A DNA stretch of 30,127 nucleotides from Deltaproteobacteria bacterium (GCA_019314185.1 JAFCZU010000064.1:1-30127); one strand, 5' to 3'; shown: positions 16,787-25,799, counted from the stretch's first letter. Translations and numbers: made by a program. Notes: generated from the letters alone by a model not told the origin.

Positions 16787-19087
16787 TCAAGAAGGTTTTT
16801 TAAGCCCGCTTTTTATTAAGGCTTCTGCTAAAGGGTTGTTGAATGACGCATCCCTGCCGTTTACTTTATTTTTCTTTTTATTCTTTGTTTTTGGCTTATG
16901 GTTTTGAGCCTTTTTTAAGCCTGGATTCTCCACATTAGCACCTGACTTCCCGGGTTGTGATTTCATGGAAAGAGAAATCCTGTTTCTATCAAGGTCAACT
17001 TCGAGTACGGTTGCTACTATCTTTTGCTGAACCTTTACAATGTCTGCGGGATTTTTCACAAACCTGTCTGCCATCTCGCTGATATGAACAAGGCCGTCCT
17101 GATGTACACCTATATCAACAAACGCGCCAAAAGCGGTGATGTTTGTCACGATCCCGGGAATTTTCATTCCAGGTCTCAGATCTTCGATTTTTTCAATACC
17201 ATCAGCAAATGCGAATTCTTCGAATTTTTCTCTTGGATCACGTCCTGGTTTCGCCAGTTCATTAAGGATATCATTCAGTGTGGGTATTCCTACTGAATCA
17301 GTGACATATCTTGAAACATCTATTTGATTTCTGATGTCAGGTTTATTTATAATATCAACGACCGTGACCCCAAGGTTTTTAGACATGGCGTCAACAATAT
17401 GATAACTTTCAGGATGCACCGCGCTTGCATCCAGGGGGTTTTTACCGTCAGGAATTCTTAAAAAACCAGCAGACTGTTCAAAGGCCTTGGGGCCGAGGCG
17501 CGAGACACCCGCCAACTGCTTCCTTGACATGAACGGCCCATTCTCTTCACGATACGCGACAATGTTTTTTGCAATTGTTGCGCTCAGGCCTGAAACATAC
17601 ATAAGGAGTTGAGTGCTGGCCCTGTTCAGATCAACACCGACACCGTTAACACAACTCATAACGACATCATCAAGTGTCTGTTTCAGCGCCCTCTGATCAA
17701 CATCATGCTGATACTGACCAACACCTATTGATTTTGGATCGATTTTAACAAGCTCTGCAAGTGGATCCATGAGACGTCTTCCGATAGACACAGCCCCCCT
17801 CACAGTTAGATCATGATCGGGAAACTCTTCTCTTGCCGTTTCAGAAGCTGAATATATTGAAGCACCGCTTTCGTTGACCATTACAACCTGCACAGGCTTT
17901 GAAAAAGGCACAGCCTTGACAAAGGCTTCTGTTTCCCTGCCGGCAGTGCCGTTTCCTACAGCGATAGCCTCAATTTCAAACTGTTCGCACAGGGCTTTTA
18001 TCTTTTCGATTTCTCCAAGAGCCCTTTTTTCAGACATATGAGGATAAACAATATCATTATGAAGTAATTTTCCCTGCCGGTCAAGACAAACAATTTTACA
18101 TCCGGTTCTGAATCCAGGGTCTATTCCCATGACACGTTTTGCTCCGAGGGGCGGGGAAAGCAAAAGCTGGCGAAGGTTTTCCGCAAATACTTTTATCGCT
18201 TTGTTTTCAGCCCTTTCTTTTGCATGGAGCCTGATTTCAGTTTCCATTGAATGGGAAAGAAGACGTTTGTAGCAGTCTTTTACAGCCGACTTTACTTGCG
18301 CGGAATCATCGGTTGTTCCTTTAACAAACAGGTTTTCAAGTATAGCTGTTGCCTCCTTTTCATCAGGCAATATATCAAGGCTTAGAAAGTCTTCAGCTTC
18401 ACCCCGTCTCATGGCCAGCATCCTGTGAGAAGGGATACCGGCAACAGGTTCCTCCCATTCAAAATAGTCTCTGAATTTAGCTCCTTTTTCCTCCATGCCT
18501 GAGGCAACCCGACATTTAACAGTGGCTTTAGTGAAAAAGAGGTTTCTGAGCTTGGCCCTGGCTTCACCATTTTCATTTATTGTTTCCGCAATGATGTCTC
18601 TGGCCCCGGCCAGGGCATCTTCAACCGACTTAACTCCCTTTTCAGGATCGATGAAAGATTCCGCTTCTTTGTCGGGATTTGCTCCTTTTTGCTCAAAAAT
18701 TATCATAGCGAGAGGCTCAAGCCCTTTTTCCTTTGCCATAACAGCCTTTGTCCGCCGTTTTGGCTTATAGGGAAGATAGATATCTTCAAGCGCGGCCATG
18801 GATTCCGCGGCAAGAACCCTTTCTTGAAGTTCATCTGTCAGGTGATCGTGTTTTTCAAGGGATTTGAGGACCGTTTCCTTTCGTTCTTTCAGTTCCCTTA
18901 GCTGGTTCAGCCTGTCCCTGATAGCCATAACAGCGACTTCGTCAAGACTTCCTGTTGCTTCTTTTCTGTAACGCGCAACAAACGGAATTGTTGCGCCTTC
19001 TGCAAGAAGGGAAGCTACTGCCTGAACCTGATTGTCATTTATGTTCTGTTCTTCGGCAATTTTTGATATAAATGTATCTTTTTTCAT
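16787..19087 (-). CDS. tex: Tex-family RNA-binding transcription accessory protein
   Basis: With the ATG at 19087 (MKKDTFISKIAEEQNINDNQ) the protein has 766 residues. A GGAG site at 19091-19094 supports this start over one 37 codons upstream. Order: N-terminal helical Tex domain (PFVARYRKEATGSLDE); a YqgF-like RNase H fold (VMGIDPGFRTGCKIVCLD); helix-hairpin-helix motifs (GVGVDLNRASTQLLMYVSGL); a C-terminal S1 domain (GIVTNITAFGAFVDIGVHQD); and a basic tail. Tex binds nucleic acids and influences transcription; the precise role is not settled. The basic KPKTKNKKKNK linker is an unstructured extension. It is divergent from the glycosyltransferase. Confidence 0.95.
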   Translation of the reverse strand: MKKDTFISKIAEEQNINDNQVQAVASLLAEGATIPFVARYRKEATGSLDEVAVMAIRDRLNQLRELKERKETVLKSLEKHDHLTDELQERVLAAESMAALEDIYLPYKPKRRTKAVMAKEKGLEPLAMIIFEQKGANPDKEAESFIDPEKGVKSVEDALAGARDIIAETINENGEARAKLRNLFFTKATVKCRVASGMEEKGAKFRDYFEWEEPVAGIPSHRMLAMRRGEAEDFLSLDILPDEKEATAILENLFVKGTTDDSAQVKSAVKDCYKRLLSHSMETEIRLHAKERAENKAIKVFAENLRQLLLSPPLGAKRVMGIDPGFRTGCKIVCLDRQGKLLHNDIVYPHMSEKRALGEIEKIKALCEQFEIEAIAVGNGTAGRETEAFVKAVPFSKPVQVVMVNESGASIYSASETAREEFPDHDLTVRGAVSIGRRLMDPLAELVKIDPKSIGVGQYQHDVDQRALKQTLDDVVMSCVNGVGVDLNRASTQLLMYVSGLSATIAKNIVAYREENGPFMSRKQLAGVSRLGPKAFEQSAGFLRIPDGKNPLDASAVHPESYHIVDAMSKNLGVTVVDIINKPDIRNQIDVSRYVTDSVGIPTLNDILNELAKPGRDPREKFEEFAFADGIEKIEDLRPGMKIPGIVTNITAFGAFVDIGVHQDGLVHISEMADRFVKNPADIVKVQQKIVATVLEVDLDRNRISLSMKSQPGKSGANVENPGLKKAQNHKPKTKNKKKNKVNGRDASFNNPLAEALIKSGLKKPS

Positions 19088-19244
19088 AGTCTCCAAGTAG
19101 TATTCACTTTTTTGAATATTGTTCACAAGATGCTGAGCTTTGCACATACTCGGCTTTGTTTCAAAAGACAAAATATCTACGGGTTTGATATTTGTCAAGA
19201 TAGTTGCTCTTTTAAAACAGCCTCTTTACAATTCTGATATACCT

Positions 19245-19366
19245 TGATACAAAAAAGCTAAGTTATGCTGTTTTGCTCCGCGGCGACTGCAAAGACCGAA
19301 TTTTTTGTTCAGGCACTAATTAAGTTGTTTGAAAGCGCTTTTTCGATTTTTTACAAAAGCATCAAC
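19245..19366. mobile_element. Decayed A-type element upstream of a glycosyltransferase
   Basis: The left end TGATACAAAAAAGCTAAGTT resembles 3444-3468, and the right part (AATTAAGTTGTTTGAAA, then TTTTTTACAAAAGCATCAA) resembles 3683-3735 and an A-family inverted end. It ends about 7 bases before the glycosyltransferase ATG. This is a diverged copy lacking the nested palindrome found at 3515. Confidence 0.55.
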
Positions 19367-19372
19367 AATTTT

Positions 19373-20137
19373 ATGTTTAAAGATAAAAAAGTGATTGTTG
19401 TCATGCCTGCATACAATGCGGCAAAAACTTTGTGCAAAACCTATGAAGAGGTTATGGCGCAGCAAATTGTTGACAGGGTGATTCTGGTTGATGATGCAAG
19501 CGATGATGAAACCGTTGCTATCGCAAGAAATCTGCCGAACACCGAGGTTTTTGTCCATAAAAAAAACTGCGGTTATGGCGCAAACCAGAAGACCTGTTAC
19601 CGGATGGCTATGGAAGCCGGCGGCGATATCATTATTATGATTCATCCGGATTACCAATATACTCCCCTGCTGATTCCTGCCATGGCCTCTATGGTGGAAA
19701 GCGGGCTTTATCACTGTGTGCTGGGTTCAAGAATTCTTGGCGGGTATGCTTTAAAAGGAGGAATGCCTGTCTGGAAATACATAGCAAATAGATTTTTAAC
19801 CTTTATTGAAAACATATTTATAGGTGCCAAGCTTTCAGAGTATCACACCGGATACAGGGCTTTTTCGCGTGAACTGCTTGAACGGCTGCCGCTTGATGTT
19901 AATTCAGATGATTTTGTTTTTGATAACGAGATGCTGGCCCAGATTGTATGGTTTGGCTATACTGTTGCCGAAATAAGCTGCCCAACAAAGTATTTTACAG
20001 AGGCTTCATCGATAAATTTGCGAAGAAGTATAAAATACGGTTTTGGATGTCTGAACACGGCACTGACATTCCGCCTGACAAAAATGAAGGTTATTACTTC
20101 GAAACTATTCCCCGTTTTTAATAGACCGTTTTATTGA
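19373..20137 (+). CDS. Family 2 glycosyltransferase, dolichol-phosphate-mannose-synthase-like
   Basis: The natural start is most likely the ATG at 19373 ([20 protein letters not shown]), giving 254 residues; an earlier ATG at 19265 would read through a repeat. The GT2 fold is shown by [12 protein letters not shown] (nucleotide binding), [12 protein letters not shown] (the DxD position is HPD) and [17 protein letters not shown]. No membrane segment is present, so it is a cytoplasmic or peripheral enzyme transferring a sugar to a lipid or polysaccharide precursor. Acceptor and donor are unknown. There is no ribosome site because the preceding element A ends just upstream. The 3' end overlaps the convergent KamA gene by 7 bases. 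Confidence 0.85.
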   Translation: MFKDKKVIVVMPAYNAAKTLCKTYEEVMAQQIVDRVILVDDASDDETVAIARNLPNTEVFVHKKNCGYGANQKTCYRMAMEAGGDIIIMIHPDYQYTPLLIPAMASMVESGLYHCVLGSRILGGYALKGGMPVWKYIANRFLTFIENIFIGAKLSEYHTGYRAFSRELLERLPLDVNSDDFVFDNEMLAQIVWFGYTVAEISCPTKYFTEASSINLRRSIKYGFGCLNTALTFRLTKMKVITSKLFPVFNRPFY

Positions 20138-21309
20138 TTAAAGAAGAATTCTTTTTCTCCAAAGGCCGGTTTAAGCTCTTTGAGCCAGCATGCTTTTTCA
20201 TCATAACGCGCAAAGAAGATTTGGTTTGTCCAGTCCATATTTCGCGCCTGGATGAATTTTAAAGCAAAAAGCTTTTCCCCATTAATTTCCGTAATGCCAT
20301 CAATCATAACCTTTCCTGGATTAGCGGACATTGACGGCCCCCTGACTGTACGGCACAGGCCTGATATCTGTTTGTAAGCCTCGGTAAAAATATTGAATGC
20401 TCGCGCAAGGGATATTTTGAAGTATTCTTTTGACCCTGTATTCCGTACCACAAACATGTAATAAGGTATTGTTCCGAGTTTTACCTGGTTTTTCCACATC
20501 TTAACCCATATTGCGGGATTATCATTAACATGTCGCACAAGGGGTGTCTGGCATCGAACAACAGCGCCTGTGTTTAGAATACGCTTTATGGCTGCTTGCG
20601 TCACAGGGGTTTCAAGCTCCCGGTAATGAGTAAAATGTGACATAATTGACAGATGTAGTCCGCTTCCAACAACCTCTTCAAACAGTCGCATAAGATCATC
20701 AGCATCATTATCCGTCAAAAAGCGATAAGGCCAGTATGCAGGCACTTTTGTACCGATTCGAATTGTAGATAAATTTCCGGGTCTGATTTTCATTAAGGGT
20801 TCAATATAACGGCGAAGGATTTTTGCCTGCATAAACAAAGGATCCCCTCCGGTAAAAAGAACATCCGTTACTTCAGGGTGATTTTGCAGGTAATCTACAA
20901 GCACATCTGTATTACTGCTTGCAAATCTAATATGTTCCAGCCCGATAAACTGCGCCCAGCGAAAACAGTAAGTGCAGTAAGCATGGCAGGTTTGCCCCTG
21001 AGCAGGGAAAAACAGAATGGTTTCATTGTATTTATGCTGTATGCCATTTAAAGTTTTGCCGCTTTCTTTAGGAACATTCAGATCCATCTGCCCCGCAGGG
21101 TGAGGATTCAGGTTCATCTGAATTTCTCTTGCAGCATTGTGAATGTTTTCTTTCGAAGCATTGTTTCCCAAGAGATTACGTATTCTCTCAAAATCCTGTC
21201 TTTCAAGCATTCCCGGCTGGGGAAACGTAAGCTGATAAATCGGATCATCAGGAATGTTATCCCAATCGATTAACTGATCTGCCACATAGTTGTTAACCCT
21301 GAACGGCAA
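20131..21309 (-). CDS. KamA-family radical SAM protein (lysine 2,3-aminomutase-like), N-terminus altered
   Basis: From the TTG at 21309 the product has 392 residues. The radical SAM [4Fe-4S] motif is CHAYCTYC (Cys108, 112, 115). [10 protein letters not shown] (SAM binding), [14 protein letters not shown] and [17 protein letters not shown] follow. The family interconverts alpha- and beta-amino acids; this subfamily's substrate is unknown. Codons upstream of the TTG encode a family-like N-terminal stretch (YKLYSRKNIDQIPQLKNLSK) but contain no ATG, GTG or TTG before an in-frame TGA inside MITE A2. The normal start therefore seems to have been removed by that insertion and the protein may be poorly or not expressed. 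It converges with the glycosyltransferase gene. Confidence 0.85.
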   Translation of the reverse strand: MPFRVNNYVADQLIDWDNIPDDPIYQLTFPQPGMLERQDFERIRNLLGNNASKENIHNAAREIQMNLNPHPAGQMDLNVPKESGKTLNGIQHKYNETILFFPAQGQTCHAYCTYCFRWAQFIGLEHIRFASSNTDVLVDYLQNHPEVTDVLFTGGDPLFMQAKILRRYIEPLMKIRPGNLSTIRIGTKVPAYWPYRFLTDNDADDLMRLFEEVVGSGLHLSIMSHFTHYRELETPVTQAAIKRILNTGAVVRCQTPLVRHVNDNPAIWVKMWKNQVKLGTIPYYMFVVRNTGSKEYFKISLARAFNIFTEAYKQISGLCRTVRGPSMSANPGKVMIDGITEINGEKLFALKFIQARNMDWTNQIFFARYDEKACWLKELKPAFGEKEFFFNQ

Positions 21310-21431
21310 TACAGTGGAAACAGTTTTGATACCGGCAAGAAGTTCTTTGGATAGATTCTTTAACTGTGGGATTTGATCAATATTTTTACGCGAATACAGT
21401 TTATATCTAACAGTTATGGCTACTTTATAAT

Positions 21432-21625
21432 TGATGACGTCGTGAAAAGTCCATTTTGTTCACTTCATGACCATTCTTGGGCGCAATTAAAATGTTCATC
21501 TAAAATGCAAGAACTCGGCCTGACGGCCTCAAACAGCTTGCATTTATTAACGATGAATATCTTTATTGCTTTTTCCCCAAAATGCTCAAAAAGTTGTTCA
21601 CAAAAGACTTTTTACAATGCCGTCA
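21432..21625. mobile_element. MITE-like element A2 (194 bp)
   Basis: The left end is TGATGACGTCGTGAAAAGTC (21432-21451) and the right end, on the minus strand, TGACGGCATTGTAAAAAGTC (21606-21625). TAAT flanks both sides (21428-21431 and 21626-21629). The interior is highly similar to 25820-25971 (for example ATGCAAGAACTCGG and TTGCTTTTTCCCCAAAATGC) and forms an inner palindrome around AAATGCAAG/CTTGCATTT. It lies at the 5' end of the KamA gene. Confidence 0.8.
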
Positions 21626-21696
21626 TAATTGTATGAAAAAAAATATGTAAAATAATTCTTGATTAGTTATTTTTAACCTGTTATGCGTTCTCCAAA

Positions 21697-21845
21697 TGAA
21701 CCACAACCGCACGATTTGTTGCCCTGCGCAAGAACATGGCATATTATTTATCCTCGTCCTTTTTTGTGGTTCATACTTATAAAGCCCGGATCGCATTAAA
21801 TGTTGTATGAGTAAATATAGCCTCCTGCTGCTTGCGATCCGGGCT
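21697..21845. repeat. Two adjacent hairpins downstream of gpgS
   Basis: TGAACCACAA (21697-21706) pairs with TTGTGGTTCA (21764-21773). AGCCCGGATCGCA (21783-21795) pairs perfectly with TGCGATCCGGGCT (21833-21845) across a 37-base loop. The second lies just past the gpgS stop and may help end that transcript, although its T-run is poor on the minus strand. No gene is visible between 21630 and 21861. Confidence 0.55.
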
Positions 21846-21861
21846 ACTTTTTGAACCTTTT

Positions 21862-22842
21862 TCAAAGGTCTTGTATGTTGAACTTCTTGCGATATTCGGC
21901 AATCTCAACAATCGGCGGCCTTTCCACCCCTTCAATTTTAAATATATCCGGCTCATATTCGTTTTTAACAAGATTGTATTGAATCATTTCACTGAAAAGA
22001 TCTCTGTTTATATTTATTAGCCCAAGCTTTTCAATACGGTTGCAAAAAGTCTTCAGTATAACAAACGCCATTCTTCCCAGCGCTTTGGTATCCTGGTTTC
22101 TGTGAATACGCTTATCAAGATCAACCTGCGCCATTACACCAAGCCCCCATTTTTCATATATATCGAGGATCATGCTTGTTTCAACACCATATCCAATGGG
22201 AAAGGGAATTTTTTCAAATATTTCTCTAAAACCGGCATATTCACCGGAAAGCGGTTGCATAATCTGTGTAAGTTCCGGGAAAAAAAGCGACAGCATTGGC
22301 CTGATAACAAGCTCTGTGACTCTTCCACCGCCTGTTGGCCTGATCTTGCTTTTACCTGTGGCTATCGGTCTGTCGTAAAATGCCTTGCAGAATTTAATGT
22401 TATCGAAAAGCAACAGTGGGCCAACAAGGGCATAAACAAATCGGTGGTGAATATTTTTTATATCAGCATCAAGATATACAATGATATCGCTCTTTGTTAC
22501 ATAAAGAGCTTTCCATAGATTTTCACCTTTTCCTTTGAATACTTCAAGATTTGGCAAAATATCGTCAGCCTTATAAACCTCAGCGCCATAATCTCTGGCA
22601 ATCTTTCTTGTATTATCTGTTGAACCGGAATCGATAACAATCAGTTCATCCAAAAGTGGATAGTGTGTTATTAGTTCCGACCTCATTATAAGGATCTCTT
22701 TTGCAATTGTTTTTTCTTCATTAAGGGTAGGCAGGCATAAAGCTATGGAAAGGTTTTTTCTTGTTTTTTCTTCAACAAGACGATTAAGATCTTTAAAGTC
22801 AGAATAGTGAAAAGTATTTTTTTCAAGCCAGTTTTTATTCAT
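21862..22842 (-). CDS. gpgS: Glucosyl-3-phosphoglycerate synthase GpgS
   Basis: The product (326 residues from the ATG at 22842) is a GT-A glycosyltransferase that joins glucose from NDP-glucose to 3-phosphoglycerate, the first step to glucosylglycerate, a compatible solute. LCLPTLNEEKTI is the nucleotide-binding start, VIDSGSTDNT follows, YLDADIKNI is the metal-binding DxD, and GKGENLW and PLSGEYAGFREI are typical of the GpgS/mannosylglycerate group. It overlaps the upstream gene's stop by a few bases, showing an operon. No phosphatase gene (gpgP) is visible in the window. A GTG three codons earlier is possible. Confidence 0.87.
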   Translation of the reverse strand: MNKNWLEKNTFHYSDFKDLNRLVEEKTRKNLSIALCLPTLNEEKTIAKEILIMRSELITHYPLLDELIVIDSGSTDNTRKIARDYGAEVYKADDILPNLEVFKGKGENLWKALYVTKSDIIVYLDADIKNIHHRFVYALVGPLLLFDNIKFCKAFYDRPIATGKSKIRPTGGGRVTELVIRPMLSLFFPELTQIMQPLSGEYAGFREIFEKIPFPIGYGVETSMILDIYEKWGLGVMAQVDLDKRIHRNQDTKALGRMAFVILKTFCNRIEKLGLININRDLFSEMIQYNLVKNEYEPDIFKIEGVERPPIVEIAEYRKKFNIQDL

Positions 22843-23992
22843 CACAAGCACCTTTATCTATTGCCATAATTACTCCAATGATATGAGCAATCCCTTTAAA
22901 CATAGGTTCAATTTCCATCCTGGCATTTTCCAGGTGATAATTTTCTCCACGAGTGATGCCCAGGGTTAGCGCCGGTATTTTGCGGGAAAGAAAAATCGAA
23001 AGCTCTGATTCGCTTGGTTCACTTACCGGTTTTATGTCCAGCTTTTTCATCACGGCAATAGCGCTTTTTATTAATGGATGGTTATACCGTAATTTAAACG
23101 GTCTAAGATTGCTTATGGTTTTCATCGTAAGCCCGACAGAATTTTCGTGGCTTATGCCGTTGATGATATCCTGAATGTCATTGTAAATCGTTTTCACCAT
23201 TTTGTCGGAGTCGCTTTGTATTTCAAAGCCCAGTTTTGCGTCATAGGCAATAATTCCGTGTTTATATCCTCCTGAGATTTTTCCAAAAATTACTCTTGCT
23301 CGCGGTCTTTGCGGCAATCTAAGTTTAAGAATCTGGTTAATTACTTCATTTAATATCAAAATCGCATTTGGCTTGAATCGGTGTTCCAATTCGTTAGCTG
23401 TTGAGATATTGCAATCAATTTCAGCCCTGATCATGCCGTCAGAATAGTAATTAAGTCTGCCAAGTTCTCCTCCTTCTATGCAGATAGCTCCTCTAATTGG
23501 TGTTGCCCATGTTTTTAAAAGATGCCTGATGCCTCGAAGGTTACCTTTTCCTAACGATTGTATGACACCAGCTAAAACAATATCCGATTCAAAGCGAAGG
23601 CCTAATTTCCGAAAAATTTCCGGCAAAGAAACCAGCACTCCGACGCCGACCGAATTGTCCAGGATACCGGCGCCTTTAATTGAATCTTCCTTGATTGTAA
23701 AATTATGATCAGCATCCTGCGGGAAATGCGTGTCAAGATGCGCGATGATAAAAATTGGCGGCTTTGTTTTTGAAGTTCCCCTGATAATTCCAATGGGATT
23801 TCGATAACCGTCGGTTGTGCATTCATCAACCTGGGCTTCAGAGAGCCTTTCCATAAAAATAGCAGTGCGTTTTTTTTCCTTGAAGGTTGGAGACGGCACC
23901 TGGCCAATAAATACAATGTTTGCAATAATTGTCTCCTTTATGGATTTAATTGCTTCCACAAAGGATGGTAATTTTTCAATGTATGCGTTCAT
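22835..23992 (-). CDS. M20-like metallohydrolase with altered catalytic site
   Basis: The start at 23992 (MNAYIEKLPSFVEAI) gives 385 residues and avoids overlap with the DUF1178 gene; an ATG at 24028 is an alternative. The fold is the M20/M42 zinc peptidase type: AHLDTH (His85, Asp87) and the bridging Asp112 in GAGILDNSVGVG. Where the catalytic/metal Glu-Glu pair is expected, the sequence is IQSLGKGNLRG (about 144-154) and the pair is missing. A C-terminal His lies in NYHLENARMEIE. It may be a non-hydrolytic or altered enzyme. It is in one operon with DUF1178 and gpgS, whose substrates it could share, but I cannot name its own. Confidence 0.8.
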   Translation of the reverse strand: MNAYIEKLPSFVEAIKSIKETIIANIVFIGQVPSPTFKEKKRTAIFMERLSEAQVDECTTDGYRNPIGIIRGTSKTKPPIFIIAHLDTHFPQDADHNFTIKEDSIKGAGILDNSVGVGVLVSLPEIFRKLGLRFESDIVLAGVIQSLGKGNLRGIRHLLKTWATPIRGAICIEGGELGRLNYYSDGMIRAEIDCNISTANELEHRFKPNAILILNEVINQILKLRLPQRPRARVIFGKISGGYKHGIIAYDAKLGFEIQSDSDKMVKTIYNDIQDIINGISHENSVGLTMKTISNLRPFKLRYNHPLIKSAIAVMKKLDIKPVSEPSESELSIFLSRKIPALTLGITRGENYHLENARMEIEPMFKGIAHIIGVIMAIDKGACDE

Positions 23993-24014
23993 GTTAGTTA
24001 CCTGCGTTTTTGGG

Positions 24015-24434
24015 TTAGGTTTTAGCATCAGGACTGACCTGAGCTGGAACCTTGAAAAAATTTATCCCCTCGTTTTCCAATGTTTTTTCTTCTTCATCAG
24101 TGCTGACACCTCTTATACCTTTAGGCTCAGTAACTCCATAATGCATTTTCAAAGCTTCTTTTGCAAAACTACAACCCACATTCTCAAAATTTTTATCCAC
24201 ATACTCAGCTATTTTTCTGTTGAGGCTTTTCAATGCAACATGACTGTCAGATACTTCAGGGGTAAAATTGGACGCATTTATTACAAATGCAGAAGGAAGC
24301 TTTAATATGTTGGTATTTTCGCAAACAGGGCATGAAATCAGACCTTTTTTCTTCTGTACATCAAATGCCAGGCTATCTTCAAACCAGCCTTCAAAAGTAT
24401 GTCCATTAGAACATTGTAAATCAAATACAATCAT
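24015..24434 (-). CDS. DUF1178 family protein
   Basis: Starting at ATG 24434 (MIVFDLQCSNGHTFEGWFED) gives 139 residues, and AGGTG 7-8 bases upstream supports it. The N-terminus with CSNGHTFEGWF and the following CPVCENTN form a zinc-ribbon-like CxxxH/CxxC pair, as in the family. The C-terminal half (EEKTLENEGINFFKVP) is also typical. The function is unknown; DUF1178 proteins are small and soluble. It is the first gene of the operon with the M20-like protein and gpgS. Confidence 0.85.
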   Translation of the reverse strand: MIVFDLQCSNGHTFEGWFEDSLAFDVQKKKGLISCPVCENTNILKLPSAFVINASNFTPEVSDSHVALKSLNRKIAEYVDKNFENVGCSFAKEALKMHYGVTEPKGIRGVSTDEEEKTLENEGINFFKVPAQVSPDAKT

Positions 24435-24663
24435 AAAAAACACCTGCAAGCTAAAATAAAACTACAAAAAACAGCTTATAATAGATCGTTGTTAATCGTT
24501 GTTTACAGTAGTGTCAAAAGTCTCTGTAATGCAGTTGTGTTGAGTTTTGCAACCTTCTTTATTGTAAACAGTTACTCTTAACAATTTAAAATAGCATATA
24601 TCTTAAAATTTTTAAAGAAATTATTGACAGATTCTTGTTTTTACACTCAGAATGGATTAATAA

Positions 24664-24715
24664 CTCAAGTTTCGCACCCTTTAATCTATTCAAAGCGTTA
24701 GACGGCAAGGGTTAG
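24664..24715. repeat. Element B4, left end only
   Basis: CTCAAGTTTCGCACCCTTTA starts at 24664 and continues to about GGCAAGGGTTAG, as in B1. There are differences in the middle (ATCTATTC for ATTTAGCC). It is not followed by the inverted end. A possible promoter-like TTGACA lies at 24624-24629, with no good -10 match. Confidence 0.65.
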
Positions 24716-24742
24716 ATTTTGATTTCTGGCAAGGCTCGAGTG

Positions 24743-24902
24743 TTTTTGCAACCGCAGGTATAGTGCGCCTATCCCGAGGGTTGCAAAAAAGCGAGAACGC
24801 CGCCATGGGCCGAAAGAGGCCATTTGTGGATGGATACTAACGAATCTGTGAGGCTGGCTTTCCAGCCGCGAACCCGTGGATTACTGAATTGCGGCTGGAA
24901 AG
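24743..24902. other. Structured stretch with two strong hairpins
   Basis: TTTTTGCAACC (24743-24753) pairs with GGTTGCAAAAA (24779-24789), enclosing a smaller TATAG/CTATC pair. CTTTCCAGCCGC (24858-24869) pairs perfectly with GCGGCTGGAAAG (24891-24902). Between them is GC-richer sequence than the AT-rich surroundings. No coding potential is evident. It may be a structured RNA or a remnant repeat; the gap 24450-25066 holds this, B4 and the inverted motif at 24981. Confidence 0.5.
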
Positions 24903-24980
24903 TAGCTTATGCTTGGCAACCTGTTGATAAGATTGATTAAAAAGCGGGAATTTCTATATTGTCAAGTTATTTTTGTTTGT

Positions 24981-25002
24981 AGTGTCACAAAGCGGCATAA
25001 CT
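24981..25002 (-). repeat. 22-bp dispersed motif, inverted copy
   Basis: On the minus strand this reads AGTTATGCCGCTTTGTGACA and then CT, differing by one base from 3465-3486. It lies in the leader of the SH3-domain gene about 65 bases before its start. Confidence 0.6.
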
Positions 25003-25066
25003 CAGGTAGATAGGCTAATAATCTAAGAAGTTACAATTTATCAACATTTGTGGAGAGGTCTGGATT

Positions 25067-25717
25067 ATGAAAAATATTATTTTTATTGGGCTTTGCGTGA
25101 TCTTATTATCTTCATCAGCACAGGCTGAAACAATGTATGTTAGTGATAATATTGAAATAACACTTAGAACCGGCCCTGGAATAGATCATAAAATAATATC
25201 TATGATAAAGCCTGGTCTTGAGCTCGAGGTGATTCAGTCTGAGCATGACTGGTCTCAAGTACTGCTGCCAAATGGAATCGAGGGCTGGGTCATTAACCGT
25301 TTTATTACCGATGTAAGACCAAGTCGTCTTGAGCTGAATAAATTGAAAAAAAAGCATAAAGAACTGATAGCGCAATCTGTATCTCTTTTCGATGAAAACA
25401 AGGCATGTAAAGTGAAAAACAAACAACTTAGCTCTGAACTTTTAAACTGCAAAGAAACGCTGAGTAATGTCAGCAAATCATATGAAACCCTAAAAAGTGA
25501 ATCAGCCGATTTTTTGAAGCTGCAATCAACTTACAATAAAACAGCTTCAGAGCTTGCTGAACAAAATAAAAAAGTGGAAAAACTGGAAGAGGACTTAAGT
25601 AAACTGTTGCTTCAACATAATATTAAATGGTTTTTAAGCGGCGCAGGTGTGTTACTTATAGGGCTTTTAATAGGCTTCAGCGCAAAGCGTCAGCGTAGGA
25701 GATCGTCTTTATTGTAA
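25067..25717 (+). CDS. SH3-domain membrane protein (YgiM-like)
   Basis: The 216-residue product has a signal peptide (1-20, ending SSAQA-E), a bacterial SH3 domain (about 22-85; LRTGPGIDHKIISMIKPG and EGWVINRFI), a long coiled-coil (about 88-180) and a C-terminal TM segment (about 185-205) followed by a basic tail. This is the architecture of the TIGR04211/YgiM group, with an exported domain held by a C-terminal anchor. The partner is unknown, perhaps cell wall or a peptide. A GGAGAGG site precedes the ATG. The gene is isolated by repeats on both sides. Confidence 0.88.
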   Translation: MKNIIFIGLCVILLSSSAQAETMYVSDNIEITLRTGPGIDHKIISMIKPGLELEVIQSEHDWSQVLLPNGIEGWVINRFITDVRPSRLELNKLKKKHKELIAQSVSLFDENKACKVKNKQLSSELLNCKETLSNVSKSYETLKSESADFLKLQSTYNKTASELAEQNKKVEKLEEDLSKLLLQHNIKWFLSGAGVLLIGLLIGFSAKRQRRRSSLL

Positions 25718-25799
25718 AAATATAAGGGTTTACGGTTGTCGGTTTGCAGTTTTTTTAATGAACTTATGCAATGACTGAAATATTTTAATCGTGAATGGT

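Noticed and set aside
19265..19372. An upstream ATG for the glycosyltransferase
   Set aside because: The added 36 codons lie in a decayed repeat; the GT2 fold begins at the ATG at 19373.
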